Assembly: GCA_934463425.1 (NCBI GenBank)
Contig: CAKSJP010000029.1
Coordinates: 1-19,059, forward strand
Source: an uncultured Ruminococcus sp.
Lineage (GTDB): Bacteria > Bacillota > Clostridia > Oscillospirales > Ruminococcaceae
Direction: 5' to 3'
Length of the DNA: 19,059 nucleotides
Below the pieces are notes generated by a model that saw nothing but the letters and a program-made list of their open reading frames with translations, made no database searches and was not told the origin of the DNA. Of this stretch, positions 6,510-14,336 are shown piece after piece. Position numbers and translations under genes: made by a program. How positions within the stretch are numbered: the stretch's first letter is position 1; the number at the start of each line of letters is the position of its first letter.

Positions 6510-7622
6510 TTATTGAAAACGGTCATACCGCAGTGCAGACAGATCCACTGCGGTTTCCTGCTCCATTGCAAGCTGTGACAGCACCAGACCAACCGCCGGC
6601 GAAATGCCGAAGCCGTGCCCGCTAAAGCCGCATGCCAGAATCAGTCCCGGTACCTCATCCACTTTACTGATGACCGGCACATGGTCTGCACAGGAATCCA
6701 TCCACCCAGCCCAGCTGCGAACAACCTTAATATTTGCCAGATCGGGGAAATAATGCATAATGCCGCGGCAGGCTGCCGAAGCTGCAATACTGGAGGACAA
6801 CGGCTTGCCCGGCTTTGCATAAGGCTCTAAGCCGGAGTTTAAACCAAAGACAAACGAACCGTGCTCGGTCTGGTGACCATAGAAATCGGCCGCTGCAGTA
6901 CCCAACATCTGCCAGAACATTGGCGCAACTGCCTCTGTGACCAGTGTTTCCAGCAGCACCGGCTGCATGGGAACATCAATGCCTACTGTGGAAGCAATAA
7001 AACGGCTCTCATAGCCGGCTGCCAGAATGATCTTATCCCCTTCATACACATTGCCGGATTCGGTTACAACCTGCCGTGCAGCGCCCTTGATTTTCCGCAG
7101 TTCCACGACCTTTTCACCGGAAATAAAATGCGCACCCAGGCGGCGTGCCATTTTATAGTAGCCCATAGTTGCCATCAGCGGATTGGCATGACCATCTGTG
7201 GGACACCAGCTTGCGCAGGTCACGGCATCGGACAGATAGGGGTTGATGCGTCTTGCTTCGTCGCCGGGGATCATGCGCACATCTACACCGCAGGCTGCGG
7301 CACGGTCTGCCAGTCCTTCCAGGATTTTCTGATGCTGCGGTGTGCTGCCCAGACGGAGATTTCCCTCCTGATAATACTCTACATTGGTATCCAGCATGTC
7401 TGACAGCTGCGGCCAGATATGCTGGATGGCATACATCACCAGAGGCAGCTCTCTGGGATCACGGCCGGACTGACGAACGCCGCCGCCGTTTCTGGTAGAA
7501 CCGCCGTTGCCAATATTTTCGCTGCCCTCCAGCACCAAGACGGAGACACCATTTTTTGCAAGGTTATATGCTGCAGCACATCCGATGATGCCGCCGCCAA
7601 CGATAATGACTTCTGCATTCAT
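6510..7622 (-). CDS. FAD-dependent amine/D-amino-acid oxidase-type subunit (DadA/HcnC/OoxB-like)
   Basis: A 370-residue flavoprotein of the DadA/glycine oxidase family, probably the catalytic subunit oxidising a secondary amine, opine or amino acid to an imine. It has the N-terminal Rossmann motif GGGIIG with the following acidic Glu, the STRNGGGVRQ segment typical of FAD binding in this family, and the C-terminal CGFSGHGFGISPA segment that closes over FAD. The start at 7622 gives MNAEVIIVGGG, overlaps the upstream stop as ATGA and has AGGAGG upstream. It is the last gene of module 2, transcribed after the three Fe-S/FAD genes. Module 1 shows no such subunit within the window. The substrate is undetermined. 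Confidence 0.9.
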   Translation of the reverse strand: MNAEVIIVGGGIIGCAAAYNLAKNGVSVLVLEGSENIGNGGSTRNGGGVRQSGRDPRELPLVMYAIQHIWPQLSDMLDTNVEYYQEGNLRLGSTPQHQKILEGLADRAAACGVDVRMIPGDEARRINPYLSDAVTCASWCPTDGHANPLMATMGYYKMARRLGAHFISGEKVVELRKIKGAARQVVTESGNVYEGDKIILAAGYESRFIASTVGIDVPMQPVLLETLVTEAVAPMFWQMLGTAAADFYGHQTEHGSFVFGLNSGLEPYAKPGKPLSSSIAASAACRGIMHYFPDLANIKVVRSWAGWMDSCADHVPVISKVDEVPGLILACGFSGHGFGISPAVGLVLSQLAMEQETAVDLSALRYDRFQ

Positions 7623-7939
7623 TTTGTCTCCTCCTTGTCTCTTGCCAGTACTTTCATTTCGATGGGACGCATGGGTGCTCTGCCGGTAGCAGGGCCGAGC
7701 TCGTTGGGACGCACACCCAGTTCCCGCGCAACGATGCCCTTCACCAGTTTGGTGCAAGTCTGTCCCTGACAGAGCCCCATGCCAGTTCTCAAATAGCGCC
7801 GGATCTCTGTTAATGTAAACATGCCGTCATGTACAGCACGACGTATCTCACCTTTGGTAATTTCCTCACAGCGGCAAACGATCATATCATCATCCGGCTG
7901 CGGAACGAACGGTTTCAGTTCCCGGTTTCTGTCATTCAT
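7619..7939 (-). CDS. BFD-like [2Fe-2S] protein, module 2
   Basis: A 106-residue protein with the CRC...CQGQTC cysteine pattern of the BFD [2Fe-2S] family, almost the same as the module 1 protein across the central region (CRCEEITKGEIRRAVHDGM). It presumably relays electrons between the DadA-like and FAD/ferredoxin subunits. The ATG at 7939 follows AGGAGG and overlaps the upstream stop as ATGA; its own stop overlaps the next start the same way. Confidence 0.9.
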   Translation of the reverse strand: MNDRNRELKPFVPQPDDDMIVCRCEEITKGEIRRAVHDGMFTLTEIRRYLRTGMGLCQGQTCTKLVKGIVARELGVRPNELGPATGRAPMRPIEMKVLARDKEETK

Positions 7940-9525
7940 GCTGTCTCCTCCTCCCGAAAAAATCTTGCTTTCATGGCATATTCCTTCGGCACCTTCATCG
8001 TAAGCAGATTCGTATGGTCAAACGCCTTTGCGCTCCGCACATTGACCACTTCTGCGGCACAGACTTTGTCGCCTTTTCGATTCAGCGCCACGCCCTTGTC
8101 GCCTTTTTTCGGCAGAGGCAGGAACTCATACGGCAGTGTGATCTCCGCTGTGCCGTCACCGCAGTCCTCGTTTACCAGGAAAATTGCCTGACCGGAACAG
8201 GATGCCACGCACATGCCGCAGCCGGTACACTTTTTCTCCGGATCAATGGACGGCAGTGCCGTGATGTTGCTGCCGATACGGATACAATGCTTTGGACAGG
8301 CATCCTGACACGGATTACACGGAATATTCTGGGTACACTCAATAACCGGATGCACACCGGAGCTATGCGTCACGCCAGGAAACCGTTCGATTTCTTCCTC
8401 AGCAACAAAACCATGTTTCAACAGGTTTTGTGAGATTTCCACACCTTCTTCTGTTTCGGTGATCTGCTTGCCGCGCATACCCGGCGCAAACATACCCTGC
8501 CGCAAACCATCCAGTGCTGCTTCCTGCTTCGCTGTCTCTTCCTTACAGGTCTCCTTCGAAATAAATCCCAACCGTGCCGCAGCTGCAATGCCGGCGATTC
8601 TGCCCTCGATCATAGCACTGGATGCCTCTTCGATACCTGACACGTCACCGGCAGCATAGATGCCGGGAACAGAAGTTTCGCCGTATTTATTAACGGTTGG
8701 AACGAACCCTGCCTTTGCCGGATTATCCTCCATAGCACATCCAGCCATATCACAGAGCTTTGACATAGGAGACAGTCCTACCGCCAGACAAATGGTATCC
8801 ACATCAAAATGCTTTTCCGTGCCTGGGACGATCTTCCAGTTCTTGTCCACCTCTCCAATGGTCACGCCTGTCACGCAATCCTCACCATCTGCGGAAATGA
8901 TCGTATGCGACAGATAAAACGGAACACCGCATCTGGCAACCTTTGCGGCATGGACGCCATAACCGCCCACGCGGGGTGCTGCATCTGCTACGGCAACCAC
9001 TTCACAGCCTGCCTGCATCAGCTGAAAGCTGACAACCAGACCTACATTACCAGAACCCAGCATCAGCACACGCTTGCCTGGCAGCGTGCCATGCAGATTC
9101 ATCATCGTCTGTGCTGCGCCTGCGCCGATCACACCTGGCAGCGTCCAGCCCGGAAATGTGACCATGTTCTCGCTGGCGCCGGTGGCGATCAGAATGGTAT
9201 CACCCTTTGCATGGATTACATGATCTTCGACTTTTACAGTAACTTCCTTCTCCGGGAAAATGCCGATCACAATGGCGTTCAGAACGACTTCGACACCCAG
9301 AGAAGCAGCCTCCGCCAGAAGCTCTTCGCCAATATGAAAGCCGCGGATCTTTGCCTTGTGCTCTTTTGAGCCAAAGAACTTGTGGATTTGCTTGAACAGC
9401 TGTCCGCCGGGTTTGGCATTTTCGTCATATACTACAACGTGCATGCCCTTTTTTGCTGCCTCAATAGCGGCAGACAAGCCTGCCGGGCCTGCGCCGACTA
9501 CGATCATATCATAACGCTTCATCAT
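7936..9525 (-). CDS. FAD-dependent oxidoreductase with ferredoxin-type Fe-S domain, module 2 (HcnB/OoxA-like)
   Basis: A 529-residue paralogue of the 393-1976 product. It has the same GAGPAG FAD motif at the N-terminus, a second motif GSGNVG, an AAGD motif and the C-terminal nine-cysteine insert (CTQNIPCNPCQDACPKHC, then CTGCGMCVASC) for two [4Fe-4S] clusters. Start: two adjacent ATGs lie at 9525 and 9522. The first is preferred because GGAGG sits 9 bases before it; both overlap the preceding stop. It likely passes electrons from the amine oxidase subunit to an unknown acceptor such as ferredoxin. Confidence 0.92.
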   Translation of the reverse strand: MMKRYDMIVVGAGPAGLSAAIEAAKKGMHVVVYDENAKPGGQLFKQIHKFFGSKEHKAKIRGFHIGEELLAEAASLGVEVVLNAIVIGIFPEKEVTVKVEDHVIHAKGDTILIATGASENMVTFPGWTLPGVIGAGAAQTMMNLHGTLPGKRVLMLGSGNVGLVVSFQLMQAGCEVVAVADAAPRVGGYGVHAAKVARCGVPFYLSHTIISADGEDCVTGVTIGEVDKNWKIVPGTEKHFDVDTICLAVGLSPMSKLCDMAGCAMEDNPAKAGFVPTVNKYGETSVPGIYAAGDVSGIEEASSAMIEGRIAGIAAAARLGFISKETCKEETAKQEAALDGLRQGMFAPGMRGKQITETEEGVEISQNLLKHGFVAEEEIERFPGVTHSSGVHPVIECTQNIPCNPCQDACPKHCIRIGSNITALPSIDPEKKCTGCGMCVASCSGQAIFLVNEDCGDGTAEITLPYEFLPLPKKGDKGVALNRKGDKVCAAEVVNVRSAKAFDHTNLLTMKVPKEYAMKARFFREEETA

Positions 9526-9848
9526 TTTTCTGCACCTCCCGGCTGTTCTGCTGTCACACCATACTGTGTCCGGATCTCCATGCCCTCTTCCAGCGGCGTG
9601 ATACATGTCCGCACATTTGGCTGTCCATTGACCACCATGACACAGTCGGTACAGCGGCCGATGGCACAGAAGATTCCTCTCGGTTTATGTTCTTTTCGGG
9701 TATAGCGGTGTACCATGACGCCGGCATTTTTCAGTGCCATGGCGATGGGCTCGCCGGCATATCCCTGCAAGGTCTTTCCATCAAAAGTAAAGGAAACCAA
9801 TTGTCCCTTTTCATATGTTCCCAAAATCGGATGTTCCTGTATTCTCAT
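9522..9848 (-). CDS. (2Fe-2S)-binding protein, HcnA/Fer2_4-like, module 2
   Basis: A 108-residue Fer2_4-type protein with FCAIGRCTDC and a fourth cysteine in PNVRTC. It is the paralogue of 1973-2296, sharing the MxxxEHPILGT opening and the GYAGEPIA segment. The ATG at 9848 follows AGGAGG. It lies 19 bp after the OCD-family gene and is probably in the same transcript. Its stop overlaps the start of the FAD oxidoreductase. Confidence 0.9.
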   Translation of the reverse strand: MRIQEHPILGTYEKGQLVSFTFDGKTLQGYAGEPIAMALKNAGVMVHRYTRKEHKPRGIFCAIGRCTDCVMVVNGQPNVRTCITPLEEGMEIRTQYGVTAEQPGGAEK

Positions 9849-9867
9849 GTCTGCTCCTCCTGTCTGA

Positions 9868-11001
9868 TCATACCATTTGTGGGGTATCCCAAAGCTTCAG
9901 CTTTGTACCGATGCCCTTTTTCAGTGCATTGCGGTAAACCATTGTGCCCCATGCCACATCTTCTACCGGCATACCGCCGATGGAATACACGATGATCTCG
10001 TCATCCTTCCGATGCAGCGGAATGTTGCCCATCAGGATGTCACCCAGATCATCCACCTGCTCCGGCTTCATTTTTCCCTCAGCAATGAGATCCATTACAT
10101 GGACTGCCGGGATTGGAACTGTATTGTAAGCGTTGGGCTTCATTTCCTCTTCCCACGCCTCATACAGCTTTATGTTATCTGTTACCGTTCTTGCGCGGTG
10201 GATAATAAAGTCATCATCGAACCGGAGCGCCGCTGTTGAGCTGATGAGTGCACCCGGCTTGATCCATTCTTCTTTGATGTACGGATATTGGCTGGGGTCT
10301 CCGGTCGGTGTGGAAGTGCTCGCTGAAACAATATCTGCATCCCGTACTGCCTCTTCCATGGTATCTACCGCATACACATTTACCTGCGGATATGCTTCCT
10401 TGACATGGGCAATGAATTTTTCCAGAGATGCCTTTCCTCTGCCCTTGACCTTAATGGTCTCGATACCGGGGCGAACTGCCATGATTGCTGCAAGCGCAGT
10501 CTTACTCATCACACCCGGGCCAATAATGGCCGCCACCTTAGAATCCGGTTTTGACAAGTGCTTGTATCCTACACCCGGAACAGCGCCGGTACGGTAAGCG
10601 GAAAGGATGTTGGCAGACATATATGCAACCGGTGCGCCGGTGTCCTTGTCATTCAGCGTCAGCATCAAAATAGAACGGGGCAAGCCTTTTTCTTTATTGG
10701 CGCAGTTAGAGCCATACCACTTCATACCTGCCATATCGAACATGCCGCCCAAGTATGCCGGCATCGCCATAAAGCGTCTGTCCGGACCGTCTACCGGCAT
10801 TTCCGGAAAGGGCGAGGACGGCGGAAACATGACCATACAGCCATGAGAATTGCCGTTCGCGCCGCCCATCCGATAGTTGCCTACCTTCATCAGCTTGAAC
10901 ATTTCTTCCATGGCATCAATACATCCTGCCATGTCCTTGACACCGGCAGCCACCATATCTTCTTCATTCAGATACAAAAAATCAACTTCTGGATAGCTCA
11001 T
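9868..11001 (-). CDS. Ornithine cyclodeaminase/mu-crystallin-family protein
   Basis: A 377-residue NAD(P)-dependent enzyme of the OCD/mu-crystallin family. GMKWYGSN and SAYRTGAVPG carry the conserved substrate-binding Lys and Arg, and IIGPGVMSKTAL is the Rossmann nucleotide motif. Members deaminate ornithine, reduce cyclic imines or act as amino-acid dehydrogenases. The start at 11001 (MSYPEVDF) has AAGGAGG 8 bases upstream; an in-frame upstream start lacks one. It is the first gene of the module 2 operon. OCD genes also accompany opine oxidase genes in Agrobacterium octopine catabolism, so it may process the imine or amino acid released by the oxidase. I also recall 'tyramine oxidase subunit B' as a label on family members of this length, which I cannot verify here. 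Family certain, reaction uncertain. Confidence 0.88.
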   Translation of the reverse strand: MSYPEVDFLYLNEEDMVAAGVKDMAGCIDAMEEMFKLMKVGNYRMGGANGNSHGCMVMFPPSSPFPEMPVDGPDRRFMAMPAYLGGMFDMAGMKWYGSNCANKEKGLPRSILMLTLNDKDTGAPVAYMSANILSAYRTGAVPGVGYKHLSKPDSKVAAIIGPGVMSKTALAAIMAVRPGIETIKVKGRGKASLEKFIAHVKEAYPQVNVYAVDTMEEAVRDADIVSASTSTPTGDPSQYPYIKEEWIKPGALISSTAALRFDDDFIIHRARTVTDNIKLYEAWEEEMKPNAYNTVPIPAVHVMDLIAEGKMKPEQVDDLGDILMGNIPLHRKDDEIIVYSIGGMPVEDVAWGTMVYRNALKKGIGTKLKLWDTPQMV

Positions 11002-11070
11002 CTGAAATACCTCCTTCGGAATGACCGGCGCACACCTGCGTGCGCAGTGTTTCCTGAAAATATGCAAAAT

Positions 11071-11106
11071 AAAAAAAGAGTTCAGATGTCTGATTCATCT
11101 GAACTC
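11071..11106 (-). terminator. Leader hairpin with T-tract, copy C (candidate attenuator)
   Basis: On the minus strand a perfect 11-bp stem (GAGTTCAGATG with CATCTGAACTC) and a 7-base loop are followed by seven T. It lies 15 bases after the -10 box at 11122-11127 and about 70 bases before the OCD start codon. It is also the only terminator-like structure seen after the sulfatase gene (stop at 11255), so it may do both jobs. Confidence 0.82.
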
Positions 11107-11121
11107 CTTTGTTCGAGTATT

Positions 11122-11162
11122 ATCTTACCACAGTTGAAAAAGAAAAAATTGTAAAAAACGGA
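11122..11162 (-). promoter_or_regulatory. Conserved promoter of OCD-module 2 operon, copy C
   Basis: Minus strand: box TCCGTTTTTTACAATTTTTT (11143-11162), 15 bases, TAAGAT (11122-11127; an overlapping GATAAT is an alternative). It differs from the copy B box at one of 20 positions. The -35 region is weak, as in copies A and B. Confidence 0.72.
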
Positions 11163-11254
11163 ACTGGAGGTGGTTTGACAAATGCACTGTCAGATTTTTT
11201 GGCAGACCGTTCAGAAATTCCACAGGCATACTTTCGTACAACACATGACATGCA

Positions 11255-13264
11255 TCACTTCGCCGGATTTGGCTCGATCAAAGCAAACTGGCTGTGCTGA
11301 TTCAAGTCCACCACGGCATCGTGTATCTGCCGCGGATATTCCGGATGCGCTGTCTCTGTAAACGGAAGCAGAGTCTGCAAGTCCCTGGCGGTAATTGCCG
11401 GGAAAGCAGCTGCCGCGATCCGAACCAGCGGCAGCGACTCCTCTGTGTGTCCCTCATAATAGAGGATCGTTCCGTGATAAACGTGTACCGCAAATTCCGC
11501 CTGCACCTGAAATGCTTCGCCCGGATGCCATACGCCCGGTGCTCCATCCGGCTTTGCTGCCAGCTGCAGCCGGAACCGGAAATCTGCGCCTGCCAGTTTT
11601 TCGCCATCGGTCACAATTCCCAGATAATCCAGCACCATTCTGGGCGTCATGTTCTGTATCAGGTCGTTTTTGCCGTCCTGTTCCAGACGACGCACGGTTT
11701 TGGAAGTGCCGCTGCGCAGTTCAAATGCACCGTTCAGATAAGCATTTCGCCAGATGCCGGATTCCGACTGATACGCCAGCTGTTCCAGTGCATCTGCATT
11801 CAGCAGACGCGCTTTTTGGTTTGTTGGTTCCGCAAACACTGCATAAGAGGCGGCCTTGGCGGCACGGCGATAGTTGCCGTCAGCGTAGTCCTGCTCTGCC
11901 AGACGCAGCACCTGCTCCACAGAGCCAACATAATCCACGAAAAGCTTCGCCTCCTCTGTTTCGGTCAGCGCATTCAATTCGGTGGGATTGCCGTTATAGA
12001 AGCCCAGATACTTGCAGTAAACCGCCCGCGCATTGATCTCCACAGAGCCGTAATACGGACGTGTATACCAGACCTTTGCCAGCTTCTCCGGCAGCACCAC
12101 TTCCCGTGCGATCTCTTTGGCAGTTCTGCCCTGATTTGCCAGGTGCAGCGTCCGGTCATGAATGTACTTATACACTGCCGCATTGTTCCGGAGAAAATCC
12201 TCTACGATGTGCGGTGTCTCCGGCGTATTCCAGTGCGGCCAGTTGTGGGACTGGAATACCACGTCTGCCTGCTTTCCATAGCGTTCCAGCGCAATTGCTG
12301 TAAACCGCCACCAGTTCGCCGCATCCCGCAGCTGTGCGCCGCGGATGGGATAGAGATTGTGCAGCGTTCCGGTGCAGTTTTCTGCCGCCCAGAATGCCCG
12401 GTACTCCGGAAAATAATTGTTCATTTCTGCCGGTGCTTCCGTACCAGGTGTCAGCTGAAATTCCACTTCCAGCCCGTCGATGGTCAGCGTGGTGTCCTCT
12501 GAAATAAAGTCAGTGGGTGTGATATAGCTGAGCGTTCCGGAGGATGTCCCCAGCCCCAGCCCTGTGGAAACTCTTCCCTTTGGCCCGGCGAGCAGATCGC
12601 CGCCGAACTGATACTTGGAACGGTGGAACATTGCTGTTCCGGCGTAAACATTTTCTTTGACGGTCTCTTCATCGAAACCTGCCGGCACATAGACGCGAAC
12701 CTGTCCCGGCGCTTTCCCCACCCGCTCCGGGGAAACGATCCCCTTGATGCCGCCGAAATGGTCGGCGTGGGAATGGCTGATGATAACCGCCTTGATGTAA
12801 TCGTGAATGTTTTCTCCGAGCACTTCCTCAGTAATACGCAAGCCGTAAGCAGCCGCCTCTGTATTGGTAGTCACATCAATGGCGATCCAGCCGGTTTTGC
12901 TCCGGACAAAGGTCAGATTTGCCACATCGATGCCGCGTACCTGATAGATCTTTCCCGGCAGCACCTCAAACACACCGGCTTCGATATTCGACTTGCCGTT
13001 GAGCCACAGACTGGGATGAACCGTATCTGCCACTGCCTGCTGTTTCAGGAAATCATACGCCTGCAAATCCCAGACCACATTCCCGGCCTTATCTTTCAGC
13101 TGAAAGCCATCCAGCTTTTTCAGGCAGCCGCGCCGTGCCAGCGCCACTTCACTGTTATAGGCATTTTCCAGGTCGATCTGAAATTCCTTGGCAAACGCCG
13201 CATTTCGCTGTTTGGTGAATGCAGTCGCCTCTTTGGCAGCTGTGTTATAAATGTATTCAGACAT
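11255..13264 (-). CDS. SdsA1-like alkyl/aryl-sulfatase (metallo-beta-lactamase fold)
   Basis: A 669-residue hydrolase. The zinc motif HSHADH is at about residues 164-169. It is followed by family hallmarks TEAPAEMNNYFPE, AENCTGTLHNLYPIRGAQLRD and SHNWPHW, matching metal and active-site regions of SdsA1-type alkylsulfatases. The C-terminal third fits the alpha-helical dimerisation and SCP2-like domains of that family, and the length matches. The family cleaves sulfate esters such as alkyl sulfates to alcohol and sulfate. No signal peptide is visible, so it probably acts in the cytoplasm, on substrate imported by the ABC transporter in the same operon. The start at 13264 has AAGGAGG 8 bases upstream; the in-frame GTG at 13285 overlaps the previous gene and precedes that site. 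Confidence 0.92.
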   Translation of the reverse strand: MSEYIYNTAAKEATAFTKQRNAAFAKEFQIDLENAYNSEVALARRGCLKKLDGFQLKDKAGNVVWDLQAYDFLKQQAVADTVHPSLWLNGKSNIEAGVFEVLPGKIYQVRGIDVANLTFVRSKTGWIAIDVTTNTEAAAYGLRITEEVLGENIHDYIKAVIISHSHADHFGGIKGIVSPERVGKAPGQVRVYVPAGFDEETVKENVYAGTAMFHRSKYQFGGDLLAGPKGRVSTGLGLGTSSGTLSYITPTDFISEDTTLTIDGLEVEFQLTPGTEAPAEMNNYFPEYRAFWAAENCTGTLHNLYPIRGAQLRDAANWWRFTAIALERYGKQADVVFQSHNWPHWNTPETPHIVEDFLRNNAAVYKYIHDRTLHLANQGRTAKEIAREVVLPEKLAKVWYTRPYYGSVEINARAVYCKYLGFYNGNPTELNALTETEEAKLFVDYVGSVEQVLRLAEQDYADGNYRRAAKAASYAVFAEPTNQKARLLNADALEQLAYQSESGIWRNAYLNGAFELRSGTSKTVRRLEQDGKNDLIQNMTPRMVLDYLGIVTDGEKLAGADFRFRLQLAAKPDGAPGVWHPGEAFQVQAEFAVHVYHGTILYYEGHTEESLPLVRIAAAAFPAITARDLQTLLPFTETAHPEYPRQIHDAVVDLNQHSQFALIEPNPAK

Positions 13265-13277
13265 TACAGTTTCCTCC

Positions 13278-14321
13278 TTATTCACTTGTTTTCAATTTTT
13301 CATAATAAGATGTATCCACAAAGCTGTCCACGTCGATTGCCTTGGAGATATAGCCGTTTTCCAGCATAAAGTCGCTGAGATAGTTCAGCTTGTCAATCAC
13401 ACCGCTGTCGATGTCGCTGTCCAGAAAGGCAAAGGTATCATCAAATCCATAGGCTTTCCGGAACACATCTACGCCCAGTGTCGGGGACGCAATGGCATTA
13501 AAAAATTCGTCAGGGTTGGAAACGGTTTCTTCCTTGGCACGCTGCAAGGCTTTCAGCACTGCCACAGCTGCATCCGGATTTTCCTGCAGGAAGTCATTTC
13601 TGCCGGTAACCGTCCAGAGACCTGCCATTTCCGGATGTGTCACAGAGTTCTCCACATCAACGCCCAACCCCTGATTCTCGTAATATACCACGTTATAGTA
13701 CAGCGTCAGCCATGCGTCTGCTTCGCCGGTAGTAAAGACAGAAGCTGCATCGGAAACTACGTTGACAATTTCCACCTTGCTCTCGTCAATGTCATAAGCA
13801 TCCACCAAATTCTTCCAATACTCCTGAAAATTCGTGCCGATGCCGATGATAACCTTCTTGCCCTCCAGATCTTTCGGTGTCTGGATGCCGGAGTCCTTCT
13901 GTGCCAGAACACCGATGTTCATCTGCTTGTCTGCCACACCGATGAGACGAATATCCACACCATTGCTGTAAGCCGTTGCCGCCGGATAGTCCCCATAAAA
14001 TGCCATATCCAGTTCACCGGAAGCGTATGCCTCATTGATCGCCGGGCCAGCTTCCTGAAATGTCACCAAGTCCAATGTGTACCCCACAGCATTGAGTTCT
14101 TCCTCCAGATAGCCCTTGTCATAGGCAAGCTTGCCGTTTTCCAGAAGCGGATAATCGTCAAAGCCTGGGCTGCCCAAGCGCAGAGGCTTCAGGTCACCGG
14201 AAGCCGAAGATGCAGCCTGCTCGGTGCTGTTGCTGTCAGAAGAGCCGGCGCTGCCGCAGCCCACGATACCAAGGCTCAGGATACCTGCCAGAAGAAATGC
14301 GAAAATCTTGTTGTGTTTCAT
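13278..14321 (-). CDS. ABC transporter substrate-binding lipoprotein, SsuA/TauA/NMT1 type
   Basis: A 347-residue extracytoplasmic binding protein. The N-terminus is a lipoprotein signal: Lys-rich start, hydrophobic core, IVGC lipobox with the lipidated Cys at residue 22, then a Ser-rich linker. The body (FYGDYPAATAY, LEGKKVIIGIGTNFQEYW, EADAWLTLYYNVVYYE) resembles binding proteins for sulfonates, taurine or nitrate. The ATG at 14321 is preferred because GGAGG lies 8 bases upstream; the ATG at 14336 contains part of that site. With a sulfatase next in the operon, an organic sulfate ester is the likely ligand (inference). Confidence 0.9.
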   Translation of the reverse strand: MKHNKIFAFLLAGILSLGIVGCGSAGSSDSNSTEQAASSASGDLKPLRLGSPGFDDYPLLENGKLAYDKGYLEEELNAVGYTLDLVTFQEAGPAINEAYASGELDMAFYGDYPAATAYSNGVDIRLIGVADKQMNIGVLAQKDSGIQTPKDLEGKKVIIGIGTNFQEYWKNLVDAYDIDESKVEIVNVVSDAASVFTTGEADAWLTLYYNVVYYENQGLGVDVENSVTHPEMAGLWTVTGRNDFLQENPDAAVAVLKALQRAKEETVSNPDEFFNAIASPTLGVDVFRKAYGFDDTFAFLDSDIDSGVIDKLNYLSDFMLENGYISKAIDVDSFVDTSYYEKLKTSE

Positions 14322-14336
14322 TTGAAATACCTCCAT

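Noticed and set aside
2348..11162. Hairpins at three operon starts as binding palindromes for a DNA regulator
   Set aside because: The stem sequences differ completely between copies while stem and T-tract are kept, which fits RNA structure rather than a shared protein site.
11163..11254. Possible hairpin or small gene between the sulfatase stop and copy C promoter
   Set aside because: Only a 3-4 bp stem with mismatches and no ORF with a ribosome-binding site; no feature claimed.
11294..12502. Plus-strand reading frame of 402 codons
   Set aside because: Antisense to the alkylsulfatase gene; Cys/Arg-rich shadow without motifs.
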